This document shows, piece by piece, positions 9,631-18,153 of a stretch of 62,403 bases of DNA. Numbering within the stretch: position 1 is the stretch's first letter; every line of letters begins with the position of its first letter. The position numbers were made by a program, and so were the translations under genes. Location of the stretch: IMG/VR virus record IMGVR_UViG_3300047195_000664, positions 1 through 62,403 of that record. One strand, written 5' to 3'. The notes beneath the pieces were generated by a model, which saw nothing but the letters and a program-made list of their open reading frames with translations, made no database searches and was not told where the DNA came from. The DNA is from a virus.

Positions 9631-10452
9631 CTAAGAAAATTTTAAAAGAATTTCCCGTAGTCTTTCGCCAATACCAACTATACCTATAATATCTTCTTCT
9701 TTCAACGGTTGTTTTTCCTTATTAGTTAAAATAATGTCAACGTGTTCGCATATCTTAAGCGCCCTATCGTAGCTTATTTGAGGTAGGCACATTAACATTT
9801 TAAACTTAATATCCTCATCCGTTAACTTATCGCGCACTTTCATTACACTCGTATCCATAATACTAGGTACCTTTCCATCAAAAGATTTATCCATAATTTT
9901 ACATATAAGCTTTGCCATTTGTGTATCGTTGTCAACTTGAATTATTTTAACATTATACCTAACAGATATAGACGCCAACGCACCAAGATGATGCTCTACT
10001 GTCCAACCTTGGAGGTGTGGCAAGAATTGTATGTTTTTGAAACTACCACTAATAATAAGATAACACTTTTCATAATTTTCTTGCATTTGTAATAACTGTG
10101 TCCATAATCTACCACTTCTAACAGAACCTATAAAATCTTCTATTGTCTTGCGTTCAATAACAACATTACTCTTTACGAAGTCACCAACGGGTAACGCTTC
10201 TACTTGGTACTCTATATTTTCCTTAGTTAACATTCTTTGTAGTTTATCTTCGTGTACATCTACGAATAACGTACCTGCCGTTATAGTATTTGCTGTTACA
10301 ATTTTTATATTATGTATATTTTGTAAATGGTCTAACAAAACTGCTTCGCTTGCTTGAGCTACCCAATTTTCATTACAAGTTTTACACTCTATACAACATT
10401 GTTCATTCATTCTAAAATACTCTAATAACTGCTCTGGAATATTACATATCAT
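9631..10452 (-). CDS. XPF/ERCC4-type nuclease with zinc finger and HhH tail
   Basis: 273 residues. The start is placed at ATG 10452 because the upstream GTG is part of the GGTGAT ribosome site. The N-terminus has a Cys-x2-Cys then His-x4-His finger (CIECKTC, LLDHLQNIH). Residues about 60-150 carry the ERCC4 signature: VGDF, then VIERKTIEDFIGS with the catalytic GDx(n)ERKxxxD array. The C-terminus has helices ending in GIVGIGERLREILL, a helix-hairpin-helix-like unit. There is no helicase part, as in many viral members. It probably cleaves branched or flap DNA in recombination-linked replication. It lies at the end of the early strand, directly after a tRNA gene. Confidence 0.85.
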   Translation of the reverse strand: MICNIPEQLLEYFRMNEQCCIECKTCNENWVAQASEAVLLDHLQNIHNIKIVTANTITAGTLFVDVHEDKLQRMLTKENIEYQVEALPVGDFVKSNVVIERKTIEDFIGSVRSGRLWTQLLQMQENYEKCYLIISGSFKNIQFLPHLQGWTVEHHLGALASISVRYNVKIIQVDNDTQMAKLICKIMDKSFDGKVPSIMDTSVMKVRDKLTDEDIKFKMLMCLPQISYDRALKICEHVDIILTNKEKQPLKEEDIIGIVGIGERLREILLKFS

Positions 10453-10465
10453 TCTTATCACCCAA

Positions 10466-10540
10466 TAGCGAGGACTGGATTTGAACCAATGACCTCCTGC
10501 TTATGAGGCAGGCGGGAACTCCTGGCTTCCCCACCTCGCT
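10466..10540 (-). tRNA. tRNA with CAU anticodon (Met, or Ile2)
   Basis: A clean cloverleaf can be drawn on the minus strand. The seven-base-pair acceptor is AGCGAGG/CCTCGCT, the D arm is GGGA...TCCC, and the anticodon stem CCTGC/GCAGG holds loop CTCATAA (anticodon CAT). There is a five-base variable loop and a T arm ATTGG/CCAGT around TTCAAAT. The discriminator base is A and CCA is not encoded. It abuts the stop of the RNase H gene (10541) and precedes the XPF-like gene. Whether it is elongator or initiator Met, or Ile2 after modification, cannot be settled by eye. Confidence 0.92.
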
Positions 10541-11032
10541 TTACCACTTATCCTTTTTCTTCTTAATAGTTAATATTATACTATCCTTTCCTTCTTTTCT
10601 ATCAAACTCTACTCCCTTTTTATGTAAGTATGTTGTACAATCTCGTATATATTTTTCCATGATGTCTCCTACGATATTTTGTCTTCTTGGTATCCATATA
10701 AATTTTACTTTTAATCGCTTAAAATCAACCAATCCTCGAACGTACTCTACCTTCTCTAACATTTTAGAGTCGACTACGTTCCATATTCCTCTGATTTGAT
10801 TTACTACTAACTTACTATCAGAATATATTACAACATTCGAATCGGTTTCCACAGCTTCTAGTGCTTTTATTACTGCCCAATATTCTGCCTCATTACTTGT
10901 TATTCCTTCTCTTGAAAAAATTCGACCTTTGTTACTACCAGCTATTGCACCGCTCTCTATATGGTAACCATAGTGGCATAATCCATTTTTGGCTTCCCCC
11001 GAACCATCAACATATACTTTTATTTCGACCAT
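10541..11032 (-). CDS. rnhA: Ribonuclease HI
   Basis: 163 residues. The RNase H fold motifs are all present: YVDGSG with the first Asp, NEAEYWAV with the catalytic Glu, YSDSKLV with the second Asp, and a late Asp in NIVGDIMEKY. The basic tail (IKKKKDK) is typical of added nucleic-acid binding. It should remove RNA primers or R-loops beside the viral primase and polymerase. The stop codon touches the tRNA gene, so the tRNA may be released from the same transcript. Confidence 0.9.
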   Translation of the reverse strand: MVEIKVYVDGSGEAKNGLCHYGYHIESGAIAGSNKGRIFSREGITSNEAEYWAVIKALEAVETDSNVVIYSDSKLVVNQIRGIWNVVDSKMLEKVEYVRGLVDFKRLKVKFIWIPRRQNIVGDIMEKYIRDCTTYLHKKGVEFDRKEGKDSIILTIKKKKDKW

Positions 11033-11184
11033 TTTTTACCACACACTGGACAGTTGATACAATCATAATATGCTGTAAATCCACATTCGCATACGTTTTG
11101 TTTTCCATATACTTTCTTATGTTTGCTCTTAAATTTAGTTGCCTCTTTTAACTTTTCTACATCTTCGTTTGTCAATCTATACAC
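11020..11184 (-). CDS. Small zinc-ribbon protein
   Basis: 54 residues when started at GTG 11184, which follows GGTGAT with five bases between; longer in-frame starts would overlap the upstream gene by 47 bases without a ribosome site. The C-terminal half holds CECGF...CPVCGKKW, a four-cysteine zinc ribbon. It overlaps the RNase H start by 13 bases, so the two are translationally coupled. Function unknown; it may be an accessory to the replication genes around it. Confidence 0.6.
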   Translation of the reverse strand: MYRLTNEDVEKLKEATKFKSKHKKVYGKQNVCECGFTAYYDCINCPVCGKKWSK

Positions 11185-11188
11185 AATA

Positions 11189-11479
11189 TCACCCAATGTA
11201 CGGCGGAGTAAATAAAGCATCTTTGTCGCTAACAAGAAAATCCCACCTCACTATTTTTTTTTCTCTCTTATCTCTAATCACGGTTAACAACGCGCCTTTT
11301 TTAATAAAATAAAAAATATCCTCAAGTTTACTGGTGTTATACACAAAAGACATAAAAACATGAGCATCAATTATCATAGGGCTTTTTAATGAATACATAT
11401 TTCCAGCTTTTAATTTTTCAATATCTCCTATTTCATCGTTTAGTACACTATTGATAAAATGCAACATATCTTCTACCAT
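11189..11479 (-). CDS. Hypothetical protein
   Basis: 96 residues. The ATG at 11479 follows a GAGGT site and overlaps the end of the primase gene by seven bases. The sequence is mixed alpha/beta with an internal region IIDAHVFMSFVYNTSKLEDIFYF cut short here to its core HVFMSF...IFYF pattern; no known motif was recognised. It lies in the primase-RNase H run, so a replication accessory role is possible. Confidence 0.6.
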   Translation of the reverse strand: MVEDMLHFINSVLNDEIGDIEKLKAGNMYSLKSPMIIDAHVFMSFVYNTSKLEDIFYFIKKGALLTVIRDKREKKIVRWDFLVSDKDALFTPPYIG

Positions 11480-12447
11480 ATTTTTACCTCTTTTTTATAG
11501 AAACTATACTTTTTGTCCTCTTTACTAATGCAGTATCCCTCTCTCTCCAAAAGTTCCCAATTTGGAAAGAACAAATCATCTCTTGTGTATAGATAATCGA
11601 ATTGTCTTTCTTCAAATACTGAGTGTTTAAATTTCTCGGGTGTCCAATATCTTTTCGCAATCATTATAGATATCGATTTGGGGAAGCCAGCTTCTCTCAT
11701 GGCTAATATTGTAAGATACCTATCACGCCAACCACACCTACAAGAAACCAATAAACTAATTATAAATTGTGGTAACTTATTTACTAAATCGGCACACTCT
11801 TCTGTTGCTTTAACTTCAGGAACGTCTTCTGGTTCTGTATAGTACCTCTCGGGTATATGTCCTGTAATGCGAACATCTAACATTTTGTCTCCGAATAAAC
11901 ATCCATCATAAGTTCTAGGTGACATTGCTTGTTTTCTTAAGTTATCATATGATAAGTCGAAGTCTGGTTCCATAAGCGGAATACAATACCTTTGTCGTTT
12001 AGGATTCCATGTGTTTGGAATACGACTAATGCGTGCTATATCACCTATAACATGTAGGTCAACTTTAATTTTAGTAGTTTTTATAATATTTTCTTGTACC
12101 CACCTTAACTTTTCTTTTTTGTTTCCTGTGAGAGGTGCTATTGGTATATAAACATGAACTCCTCCGCCACTGAAGTTTATATAATGGAACACATTATTTT
12201 GGTTTTCTACTAACCAGTTATGTAATCTTTTTGCATCTTCCCAACATTGTGAACTATCCAAATCAAAATATATTTTATCTACAACACTTTCCGAATATGC
12301 ATGGTGTGTAGGTACAGAATATATTGTAGTGTAACAATCAATTAACCCGTTATATTTATTAATTAAAGTCACAAATGTTTTTCTATCTGGAACAAAAACT
12401 CTCTTTTTTCCAAACTCGCGTGGGAAAGTATCGAATAGTTTAAACAT
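11473..12447 (-). CDS. Archaeo-eukaryotic primase (AEP superfamily)
   Basis: 324 residues. AEP motifs appear in order: IYFDLDSS with the metal-binding DxD (about residue 80), SGGGVHVYIP matching the sGGxH motif (about 115-125), and VIGDIARISRIPNT with the third acidic/basic motif (about 155-165). The later part CGWRDRYLTILAMREAGF resembles the helical domain after viral primase cores. It should make primers for the viral PolB or extend them itself. It overlaps the next gene by seven bases and follows a small zinc-ribbon gene. No fused helicase is present. Confidence 0.85.
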   Translation of the reverse strand: MFKLFDTFPREFGKKRVFVPDRKTFVTLINKYNGLIDCYTTIYSVPTHHAYSESVVDKIYFDLDSSQCWEDAKRLHNWLVENQNNVFHYINFSGGGVHVYIPIAPLTGNKKEKLRWVQENIIKTTKIKVDLHVIGDIARISRIPNTWNPKRQRYCIPLMEPDFDLSYDNLRKQAMSPRTYDGCLFGDKMLDVRITGHIPERYYTEPEDVPEVKATEECADLVNKLPQFIISLLVSCRCGWRDRYLTILAMREAGFPKSISIMIAKRYWTPEKFKHSVFEERQFDYLYTRDDLFFPNWELLEREGYCISKEDKKYSFYKKEVKIW

Positions 12448-12562
12448 AGTTTATCACCTCAGGGTGACATTTTAAACAAACTTCGCCTTTTTTAAGGATA
12501 GCACCACATCCAGCACACTCATAATCATTTTTCCCTACCATCTCACTCTTATCGATTGGCAT
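12440..12562 (-). CDS. Tiny zinc-ribbon protein
   Basis: 40 residues from ATG 12562, which follows GGAGGCGAG at good spacing. The sequence carries CAGCGAILKKGEVCLKCH, a four-ligand zinc knuckle. It overlaps the stop region of the Cas4-like gene and the start of the primase gene, so it is part of a tightly packed operon. A longer in-frame start at 12637 would lie inside the upstream gene. It may be a zinc cofactor subunit of the primase (speculative). Confidence 0.55.
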   Translation of the reverse strand: MPIDKSEMVGKNDYECAGCGAILKKGEVCLKCHPEVINYV

Positions 12563-13298
12563 TTGCGCTCGCCTCCAATTTTTGACACACTCCTCTATAG
12601 GGGCACCAATAACATTTAGCTTCTGGATTCTTTTCAAATTCTTCGTCGTCTATCTTTTTTCGAATTACTTCAACCTTTGCTAATGCCTCTTTGATGTGGT
12701 GTTCATTAAGTTTTATTTTAAATACTTTTCGTTCATCTACCCCAATTATTCCAATACTAATAGGGCTATCTCCATAATATTTTTGGTCAATTAAACTAAA
12801 TTTACCAATAAATGCTTCTTTGAACATGTGAGCATATAATGCTAACTCAAAAATGTGTGGTTTAATACTTTTCGCGTTTCCTGTTTTATAATCATATACT
12901 TCATATACTTTGTCTTCTAAATTATAGTCCACTCTGTCAATTATACCTTTTAGTGTTCTAGTTTCTATTGTTACTTCAGTGAGTAAAGGTAGTGTATAAT
13001 TTGGACGGCTATATCTTATAATCTCATAATCAACAAGATTTGTTAAAGGAATCTTATGTTCTTCATATTTCGGTCCCGCGGCTATTTTCATTGTTCTTCT
13101 CATTATATCAGGTGTTATTATTGCCGGAGTTATTTTATTTTTATGTAGGTCATTAAAGAACGTTTCTATGATTTTGTGTACTTCCCATCCTCTTTTCATT
13201 GCTGGAACTGAAGGTCGCGGTAGTTCCATAATATATTCGAACTTAAACTTCCTTGGACAAAACTCATAGCACAATATTTTGGATTTTCCTAATTTCAC
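12549..13298 (-). CDS. Cas4/RecB-like PD-(D/E)XK nuclease with iron-sulphur cysteines
   Basis: 249 residues. The start is GTG 13298, overlapping the PolB stop as GTGA. The N-terminal LCYEFCPRKFKFEY gives the first cysteine and RecB-family helix. RGWEVHKIIE carries the conserved His, GIIDRVDY the Asp, and VYDYKTGNAK the catalytic Asp-Lys pair. CYWCPYRGVC near the end gives three more cysteines, so a 4Fe-4S cluster is expected as in Cas4 and AddB. There are no cas1/cas2 genes or CRISPR arrays in the window. It therefore probably works in DNA end resection for viral recombination and replication. Confidence 0.87.
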   Translation of the reverse strand: MKLGKSKILCYEFCPRKFKFEYIMELPRPSVPAMKRGWEVHKIIETFFNDLHKNKITPAIITPDIMRRTMKIAAGPKYEEHKIPLTNLVDYEIIRYSRPNYTLPLLTEVTIETRTLKGIIDRVDYNLEDKVYEVYDYKTGNAKSIKPHIFELALYAHMFKEAFIGKFSLIDQKYYGDSPISIGIIGVDERKVFKIKLNEHHIKEALAKVEVIRKKIDDEEFEKNPEAKCYWCPYRGVCQKLEASANANR

Positions 13299-15538
13299 TT
13301 AAACCACCTTTGCATTCCTTCTTGGTCTGAAAATTCATCCCATCCCATCGCATCATATATTCTATCTATATTATTTTTAACTGTTCGCTTAAACATCTTA
13401 TTCCAATCAATTATAACTTCAGGCGGATTTCTAATATAACATACTTCTTTTGTTGGCGGTTTGCCTATTACTTCTTTAACATATAAAAACTTTATTTTGT
13501 CGCCGCCTCTAATTTGTTCTCCTAAATATTTATTTGCATATTGTGCACCGCGTATATAGGGATTAGTAACTCTATATAAATTAAAATCTTTTTTAATTCC
13601 TCTTGGTATCGCAACTAAATCTAAGTCTTTTATTTTCATTATTTCTTCTCTTTTCTTTTTGATGTATGTGTCTACTTCTACTTTATTTTTTTTTGCTAGT
13701 ATCATTTCAAAAACAGTTACTTGTATTTCTTTTCCTACAATATTAAAATCGCTTCTTTTCTTTTCGAATCCTTTTATATATAATTCTTTTGCTGGTTTGT
13801 CATCTACCCACACCAAATTTCCTGCATATCTCTTTTTTGCTTTGGTAAAAATTATTTCCGAAAATATTTTTTCAAACGCCATCTTTATAAAATTATTCTT
13901 TGGTGACCCAAATTGTTGAACAAAAGTGTCGAAGCTTTCGTTTAGTTTATTTACTAGTACCTCTTGTATTTTTAAAATTTCTTGTGTATTAGTTAATTTC
14001 GTTTCAACAAATAATGAATCAGTGTCAGCATATATTACTTTATGTCCTTCTTTTCCTATAATTTTTTCCGAGTAATTAATAAGTTCTCTTCCGCACCATG
14101 TTATACTATCTGCTAGTTTTGGATTGAAAAATCTAAAGTTCTCATCATTATTTGCGCCATATAGTGCGTTTATTAAGAACTTTAGTGCGAACTGAACACT
14201 AAAGTATGCATTATATTCATAACTACCATATTCATATTTTTTCATTTCTTTTTGAAACTCTATTCGTGTAGCTATTAAATTTTCTAATATTGCCGAATAT
14301 AAACCTTGTTTACTACTATCAAATGAAACGCCGTTTCCTAATTTAATATCACCCTTTTTACCTTCGCATATTGTTTCGTAGCTAATATTAAACTGCTGTA
14401 TAATTGATGGATATGTGCTTTTTAAGTCCATTACAAAAACACCTGTATGAACACCTGGTGATGTGCTCTTTACAAATCCTCCTCCAACTTTCTTACCTAA
14501 TGCTATTGCTAACCTTTCGCGCTCTTCTCTGTCTGGTTTGGTTGGTAAAACTTCTCCTCTTTTTTGTGCTTCACGCAATAAACACACATCTATCATTTGT
14601 CCCATCCATCTTGTAAATCCCCAAATACTTCCTGTCGCGCGACGAAGAGCATCGTAATAATCAATTATCATTCTTTTTTCATCAATCATTTTTACTAACT
14701 TTACATCATCGGAGCAGTATCTAATAAGTTCTGGAATATCTTCCCACATTTTCATTAAGTCGGGCTGTACTTTTTTTATTCCTAATTCTTTTTCAGCAAT
14801 ATACTCTAAACTATATGAAGGTAACTCTGCTAAATCTAAGCCACGATACCCCTTATATAAATCTAATATAACTCGACCTTTAACAGTTATTTGGCTACTT
14901 TTAAAACCTCTTTTTTGTTCTTGTTTTACTGCAACATAATCAAATGGACTAAGTTCTTTAATGAAAGATAAACGAAGTCTTCTACATCTATTAATAATAT
15001 ATGGCAAATCGTAAACATCACAATTCCAACCTGTCATAATGTCAGGATTGGTTTCTCTAATAAACTTAACAAAAGTTAATAACATCTTTTCTTCATTATT
15101 AAAATAGTAATTAGAACGTTCATCACTTTTTTCTACTTTCTCTTCTAAGTCTTTTCTCCACACGAAAGAAATATGTTTCTTTAGGAAATTATCATAACAC
15201 GATATTATAATGATTGGTTCGGGTGCATTTTCAGAGTCTAAGCATTTATTTGATACTTCTATATCGAAACAACAAACGCGTAATGGTTCTTTAGGAATTG
15301 GAACGCTTACTCTATCAATTAAATATCTTTGTGTATATGGTATATCTGCTTCATAAGTTTTTTCATAGTTCTTTTTTACTTGCGGAACGTCAGCGGGAGT
15401 TTCTACAAAAACTTTGCATTTATTATTATCATAGAAATAAGGCCTAAAGTCAGTAACTTGTTCTACCTTTAAATTTCCTTCTTTATCTCTACTCCTAATT
15501 ACGAGACCTGTTCTACCCATTTGTTCAATATGAATCAT
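13295..15538 (-). CDS. polB: DNA polymerase, family B
   Basis: 747 residues. Start ATG 15538 follows GGTGAAAGA; the longer frame to 15607 would overlap the upstream gene by 73 bases. The 3'-5' exonuclease motifs are present: CCFDIEVS (Exo I), MTGWNCDVYDLPY (Exo II), YCSDDVKL (Exo III). The polymerase motifs also are: MDLKSTYPSII (A), KFLINALYGAN (B) and YADTDSLF (C), plus KKRYAG. All catalytic aspartates are intact. The enzyme should be the replicative, proofreading polymerase working with the PCNA-like clamp encoded at 20522. No terminal-protein insertion motif was seen. It lies in one operon with folE, the DpdA-like gene, the nuclease and primase. Confidence 0.96.
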   Translation of the reverse strand: MIHIEQMGRTGLVIRSRDKEGNLKVEQVTDFRPYFYDNNKCKVFVETPADVPQVKKNYEKTYEADIPYTQRYLIDRVSVPIPKEPLRVCCFDIEVSNKCLDSENAPEPIIIISCYDNFLKKHISFVWRKDLEEKVEKSDERSNYYFNNEEKMLLTFVKFIRETNPDIMTGWNCDVYDLPYIINRCRRLRLSFIKELSPFDYVAVKQEQKRGFKSSQITVKGRVILDLYKGYRGLDLAELPSYSLEYIAEKELGIKKVQPDLMKMWEDIPELIRYCSDDVKLVKMIDEKRMIIDYYDALRRATGSIWGFTRWMGQMIDVCLLREAQKRGEVLPTKPDREERERLAIALGKKVGGGFVKSTSPGVHTGVFVMDLKSTYPSIIQQFNISYETICEGKKGDIKLGNGVSFDSSKQGLYSAILENLIATRIEFQKEMKKYEYGSYEYNAYFSVQFALKFLINALYGANNDENFRFFNPKLADSITWCGRELINYSEKIIGKEGHKVIYADTDSLFVETKLTNTQEILKIQEVLVNKLNESFDTFVQQFGSPKNNFIKMAFEKIFSEIIFTKAKKRYAGNLVWVDDKPAKELYIKGFEKKRSDFNIVGKEIQVTVFEMILAKKNKVEVDTYIKKKREEIMKIKDLDLVAIPRGIKKDFNLYRVTNPYIRGAQYANKYLGEQIRGGDKIKFLYVKEVIGKPPTKEVCYIRNPPEVIIDWNKMFKRTVKNNIDRIYDAMGWDEFSDQEGMQRWFK

Positions 15539-15744
15539 TCTTTCACCGATTCTATTTTCTTTTTTAATTTTTGTAGTTTGTTCCACATTAAAAACGACCA
15601 TACACACATATCCACAATTTCTTCTTCTATTTCTTTTGGTAGGTCGTGATGAAGATATGCATCTTCCCCATACGATGCTTCTCCTTTCGCTATTCTTTCT
15701 CGCATCTTCCCTACGAACTCATCTAATTTTTTTATGTCTTTCAT
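15535..15744 (-). CDS. Small helical protein, MazG-like (weak)
   Basis: 69 residues. The ATG overlaps the folE stop as ATGA. The sequence is all-helical and acidic/basic, with a run EIEEEIVDMCVWSFLMW that resembles the ExxE...D metal site of the all-alpha NTP pyrophosphohydrolase (MazG) superfamily. It is shorter than known members, so either a minimal dimeric form or an unrelated helical protein. Nucleotide housekeeping would fit its place between a deazapurine gene and the polymerase. Confidence 0.5.
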   Translation of the reverse strand: MKDIKKLDEFVGKMRERIAKGEASYGEDAYLHHDLPKEIEEEIVDMCVWSFLMWNKLQKLKKKIESVKE

Positions 15745-16265
15745 AGTAACAACGACCTCATAAATTCTTCTTTGGGAAACTTGCCCGGCTCTGATACTAA
15801 GAATACACCTCTTACTTCATTTGTTACCATATCTGAAGTTTTCTTTTTTACTCCTCTGCAAGCCATGCACTGATGTTTTCCAATTAATACTACCATCGAA
15901 CCTTTAGGTTTTATTTTTTCTTCGAGCTCCTCTATAATTTGATATGCCATAACTTCTTGTGTATTTGGTCTTGCCGCATATTTATCAACAAGTCTCGCTA
16001 ACTTGCTTGCGCCTGCTCGCCATTCATTTGGTATATAACCCACATGTGCTACACCTTCAAAAGGTAATAAATGATGTGAGCAAAGACTTGTAAATTCTAT
16101 ATTTCTTAATATCACCATTCCTGTTGTCGTTGGATTTTTATTTGGAAATATTGTAAAGTTGAAGTCATGCCTTTTCTTTAGCTCTTCATAAAATCTTTGT
16201 ACGCGCCCCGGGGTATTAGCTAATTCTTCTTCATTAAATAATTCATCTGGTAACTCAATTTTCAT
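15741..16265 (-). CDS. folE: GTP cyclohydrolase I
   Basis: 174 residues. Key motifs of GTP cyclohydrolase IA are present: FTSLCSHHLLPF with the zinc-binding Cys and His, GASKLARLV, and HQCMACRGVK with the second zinc Cys. It converts GTP to dihydroneopterin triphosphate, the first step towards preQ0. Most archaea make this step with the unrelated MptA enzyme, so a FolE-type gene here may have been acquired from a bacterial or viral pool. The gene overlaps the DpdA-like gene by 11 bases and the next gene by four. With queD, queE and queC elsewhere on the same strand it completes the route to preQ0. Confidence 0.93.
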   Translation of the reverse strand: MKIELPDELFNEEELANTPGRVQRFYEELKKRHDFNFTIFPNKNPTTTGMVILRNIEFTSLCSHHLLPFEGVAHVGYIPNEWRAGASKLARLVDKYAARPNTQEVMAYQIIEELEEKIKPKGSMVVLIGKHQCMACRGVKKKTSDMVTNEVRGVFLVSEPGKFPKEEFMRSLLL

Positions 16266-16983
16266 TCTGCATGACCTCCTTCAAAATTTTAATATTCCTT
16301 AGAGCGAGCTCTTTATTAATAACCCTTTCGAAATAGTTTTTGGGTCTTTTGACGTCCTCGAAATTTTCTTTATCAATTTCAATATTTAACATAGCTAACT
16401 TCCAAGGTATTGTGCTATCTACAGATTGTCCATATCTGGCTAATGCTGGTAAATCTCGCCAATCGTCTAATGCTAAAAAGTGTATTGGTTTTTGTGTGTA
16501 GGGCGACATTAATCTCATAAACTCTACTCTTTTCATTTTTGTCCATCTTGATAACATTCTATCAGGAACACACACAATATCTATTTTCTCCATTATATTT
16601 AGTTCTTTGAAAGCGATTGCCGCATGTGTAAAATTCTTTCCTACAACAACTGCCATTATTTTCATATCTTCAGGAACAACTTCACACATTTTATCTAATA
16701 ACTTATAATAGTCTAATGCGTCATGAGAGTCGTAAAATGTATCAGGTAATATTATATAATTAGCTCTAATCTCTTTAGCTTTATCTATGAGTTCATCTAT
16801 TGTAGGGGTTTTTTGCAACTCAAAGAACCCGTTATCTAATATCTTAGTTGCGTTTCTTAGTTGTTTAATCTTTTTAGTATATTCATTATCACCAATTAAA
16901 TGTGATAAAAATAAGTGTGTATCGCTCATCCATAACTCTCTGTCGTTAATGTGTGCTGTCGGAAGAATGTTTACAAATTTCAT
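16255..16983 (-). CDS. DpdA-like TGT-family DNA deazaguanine transglycosylase
   Basis: 242 residues, ATG behind GGTGAT. The protein has the TIM-barrel motif pattern of the viral transglycosylase group related to tRNA-guanine transglycosylase: ILDNGFFE near residue 50 (compare LDSGAF in TGTs), YIILPDTFYD, MAVVVGKN, IVCVPDR and HFLALDDW. The tRNA-binding and zinc domains of archaeal ArcTGT are absent, as in phage DpdA proteins that act on DNA. It lies between folE and queC, so its substrate is almost certainly preQ0 made by the neighbours. It would exchange selected guanines in viral DNA. Confidence rests on motif layout plus context. Confidence 0.8.
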   Translation of the reverse strand: MKFVNILPTAHINDRELWMSDTHLFLSHLIGDNEYTKKIKQLRNATKILDNGFFELQKTPTIDELIDKAKEIRANYIILPDTFYDSHDALDYYKLLDKMCEVVPEDMKIMAVVVGKNFTHAAIAFKELNIMEKIDIVCVPDRMLSRWTKMKRVEFMRLMSPYTQKPIHFLALDDWRDLPALARYGQSVDSTIPWKLAMLNIEIDKENFEDVKRPKNYFERVINKELALRNIKILKEVMQNEN

Positions 16984-16987
16984 ATCA

Positions 16988-17275
16988 TCACCTCGCTAAT
17001 GTTATGTTTTGATTCCTTCCTCTCCATTCTTCCATTGTGTCTCCTTTTTTTAATATCTCCTTCGGAAAATCTGCTCCTCTTATAACAAGTGCTATTATAA
17101 GTTCTGCAATTACACATGGTTCACCAAGGCAATTGTTAGGATTTTTATACACCGCTTTTAAACATCCTTTGAGTGACATCCAATCGGTTATCTCGCTCTC
17201 CTTAACCTTTATTTCCGCGATACATCTATTAAATGGAATTCCTTCCCATTTATTTAGTGTATTGATTGAGCACAT
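16988..17275 (-). CDS. Hypothetical protein between queC and dpdA-like gene
   Basis: 95 residues, ATG 17275 overlapping the end of queC by 26 bases, behind a GAGG site. A central amphipathic helix with CLGEPCVIAELIIALVIRG and a charged tail (MEEWRGRNQ) are the main features. No family was recognised. Because it sits inside the deazaguanine cassette with short or negative spacing on both sides, it may assist the modification, for example as a transglycosylase partner; this is context only. Confidence 0.6.
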   Translation of the reverse strand: MCSINTLNKWEGIPFNRCIAEIKVKESEITDWMSLKGCLKAVYKNPNNCLGEPCVIAELIIALVIRGADFPKEILKKGDTMEEWRGRNQNITLAR

Positions 17276-17951
17276 CTACCGCTTCCTCCCATTCTTTACC
17301 TGTTAGAGCAGGGTCTTTTAAATCATTTTTTACAAAAGCTTCTGTTCTTTCTATACATGTTCCGCATTTTAAACAAGGTCTTCCGTTTTGTGGATTATAA
17401 CAACTCCAAGTTAACTCAAGGGGTGCGTTTAAGTTTTTTCCTAGTTGTACAACATCCGCTTTCGTTAAACTTATAAATGGTGCTCTAAGAATAACTGCTC
17501 CTTCGGTACTTTTAAATATAGCTTCTTTCATTGCCGCTACAAACTCTGGGCGGCAATCTGGGTATATAGTTTTGTCATTGGTGTGTGCCGCATAATCTAC
17601 ATATTTGGCACCAATTGTAACTGCCCATCCTGTTGCTAATGACAACATAATCATATTCCTGTTGGGAACGATAGTAGACTTCTGAGATTCGTCCGAATAA
17701 TGTCCTTCAGGTATGGATTCATCTCCTGATAATGAACCTTTTCGTATTAGTTCATTGATAGACTTTATGTTCACAACTTTGTGATTTATCCCTAGTTTTT
17801 TTGCAATCTTTTTTGCTCTCGTAATTTCTATATCGTGACGTTGTCCATAGTTAAATGTTAACGCATTTACTTCATATCCTGTTTTTATTAATTGACAAAC
17901 CATAGTCACGGAGTCAATACCTCCTGACATTATTGCTACAACTTTACCCAT
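17250..17951 (-). CDS. queC: 7-cyano-7-deazaguanine synthase
   Basis: 233 residues. The PP-loop motif MSGGIDS near the N-terminus and FNYGQRH mark an ATP-pyrophosphatase. The C-terminal CYNPQNGRPCLKCGTC gives the four-cysteine zinc site that is diagnostic for QueC. It converts 7-carboxy-7-deazaguanine to preQ0 with ATP and ammonia. No glutamine amidotransferase domain is fused, unlike the Gat-QueC of phages that make archaeosine-type DNA. A 202-bp spacer with two dyads lies upstream. Confidence 0.95.
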   Translation of the reverse strand: MGKVVAIMSGGIDSVTMVCQLIKTGYEVNALTFNYGQRHDIEITRAKKIAKKLGINHKVVNIKSINELIRKGSLSGDESIPEGHYSDESQKSTIVPNRNMIMLSLATGWAVTIGAKYVDYAAHTNDKTIYPDCRPEFVAAMKEAIFKSTEGAVILRAPFISLTKADVVQLGKNLNAPLELTWSCYNPQNGRPCLKCGTCIERTEAFVKNDLKDPALTGKEWEEAVDVLNQYTK

Positions 17952-18153
17952 TTGCCCACCTCTTATTTTTTTAAAATTAGGGAAAATTAAGGGATGTTTT
18001 TAATATCACACATATTTCATATGTGTTCATATTGTTGTTTGCGTGAAAGTTATGGAACTCTCGGCTCCTTTGGAAGATTTTTGATTGGATAATCTAATAT
18101 AAAAACCTTCCAAAAACTCCTGCAACTCCTAACTATCATTTCTCCATTACTTT
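17952..18153 (-). promoter_or_regulatory. queD-queC spacer with two inverted repeats
   Basis: The spacer holds a perfect eight-base hairpin ACACATAT/ATATGTGT with a three-base loop (18008-18026). It also holds a 46-bp interrupted dyad (18069-18114) with arms TTTGGAAG/CTTCCAAA and an inner ATTGGAT/ATCTAAT palindrome. It has no coding potential. It may end the upstream transcript, bind a regulator, or fold as a leader for queC. Confidence 0.5.

Noticed and set aside
12549-13298. CRISPR-associated Cas4
   Set aside because: No cas1, cas2 or repeat array in the window; stand-alone Cas4-like nucleases are common in archaeal viruses.
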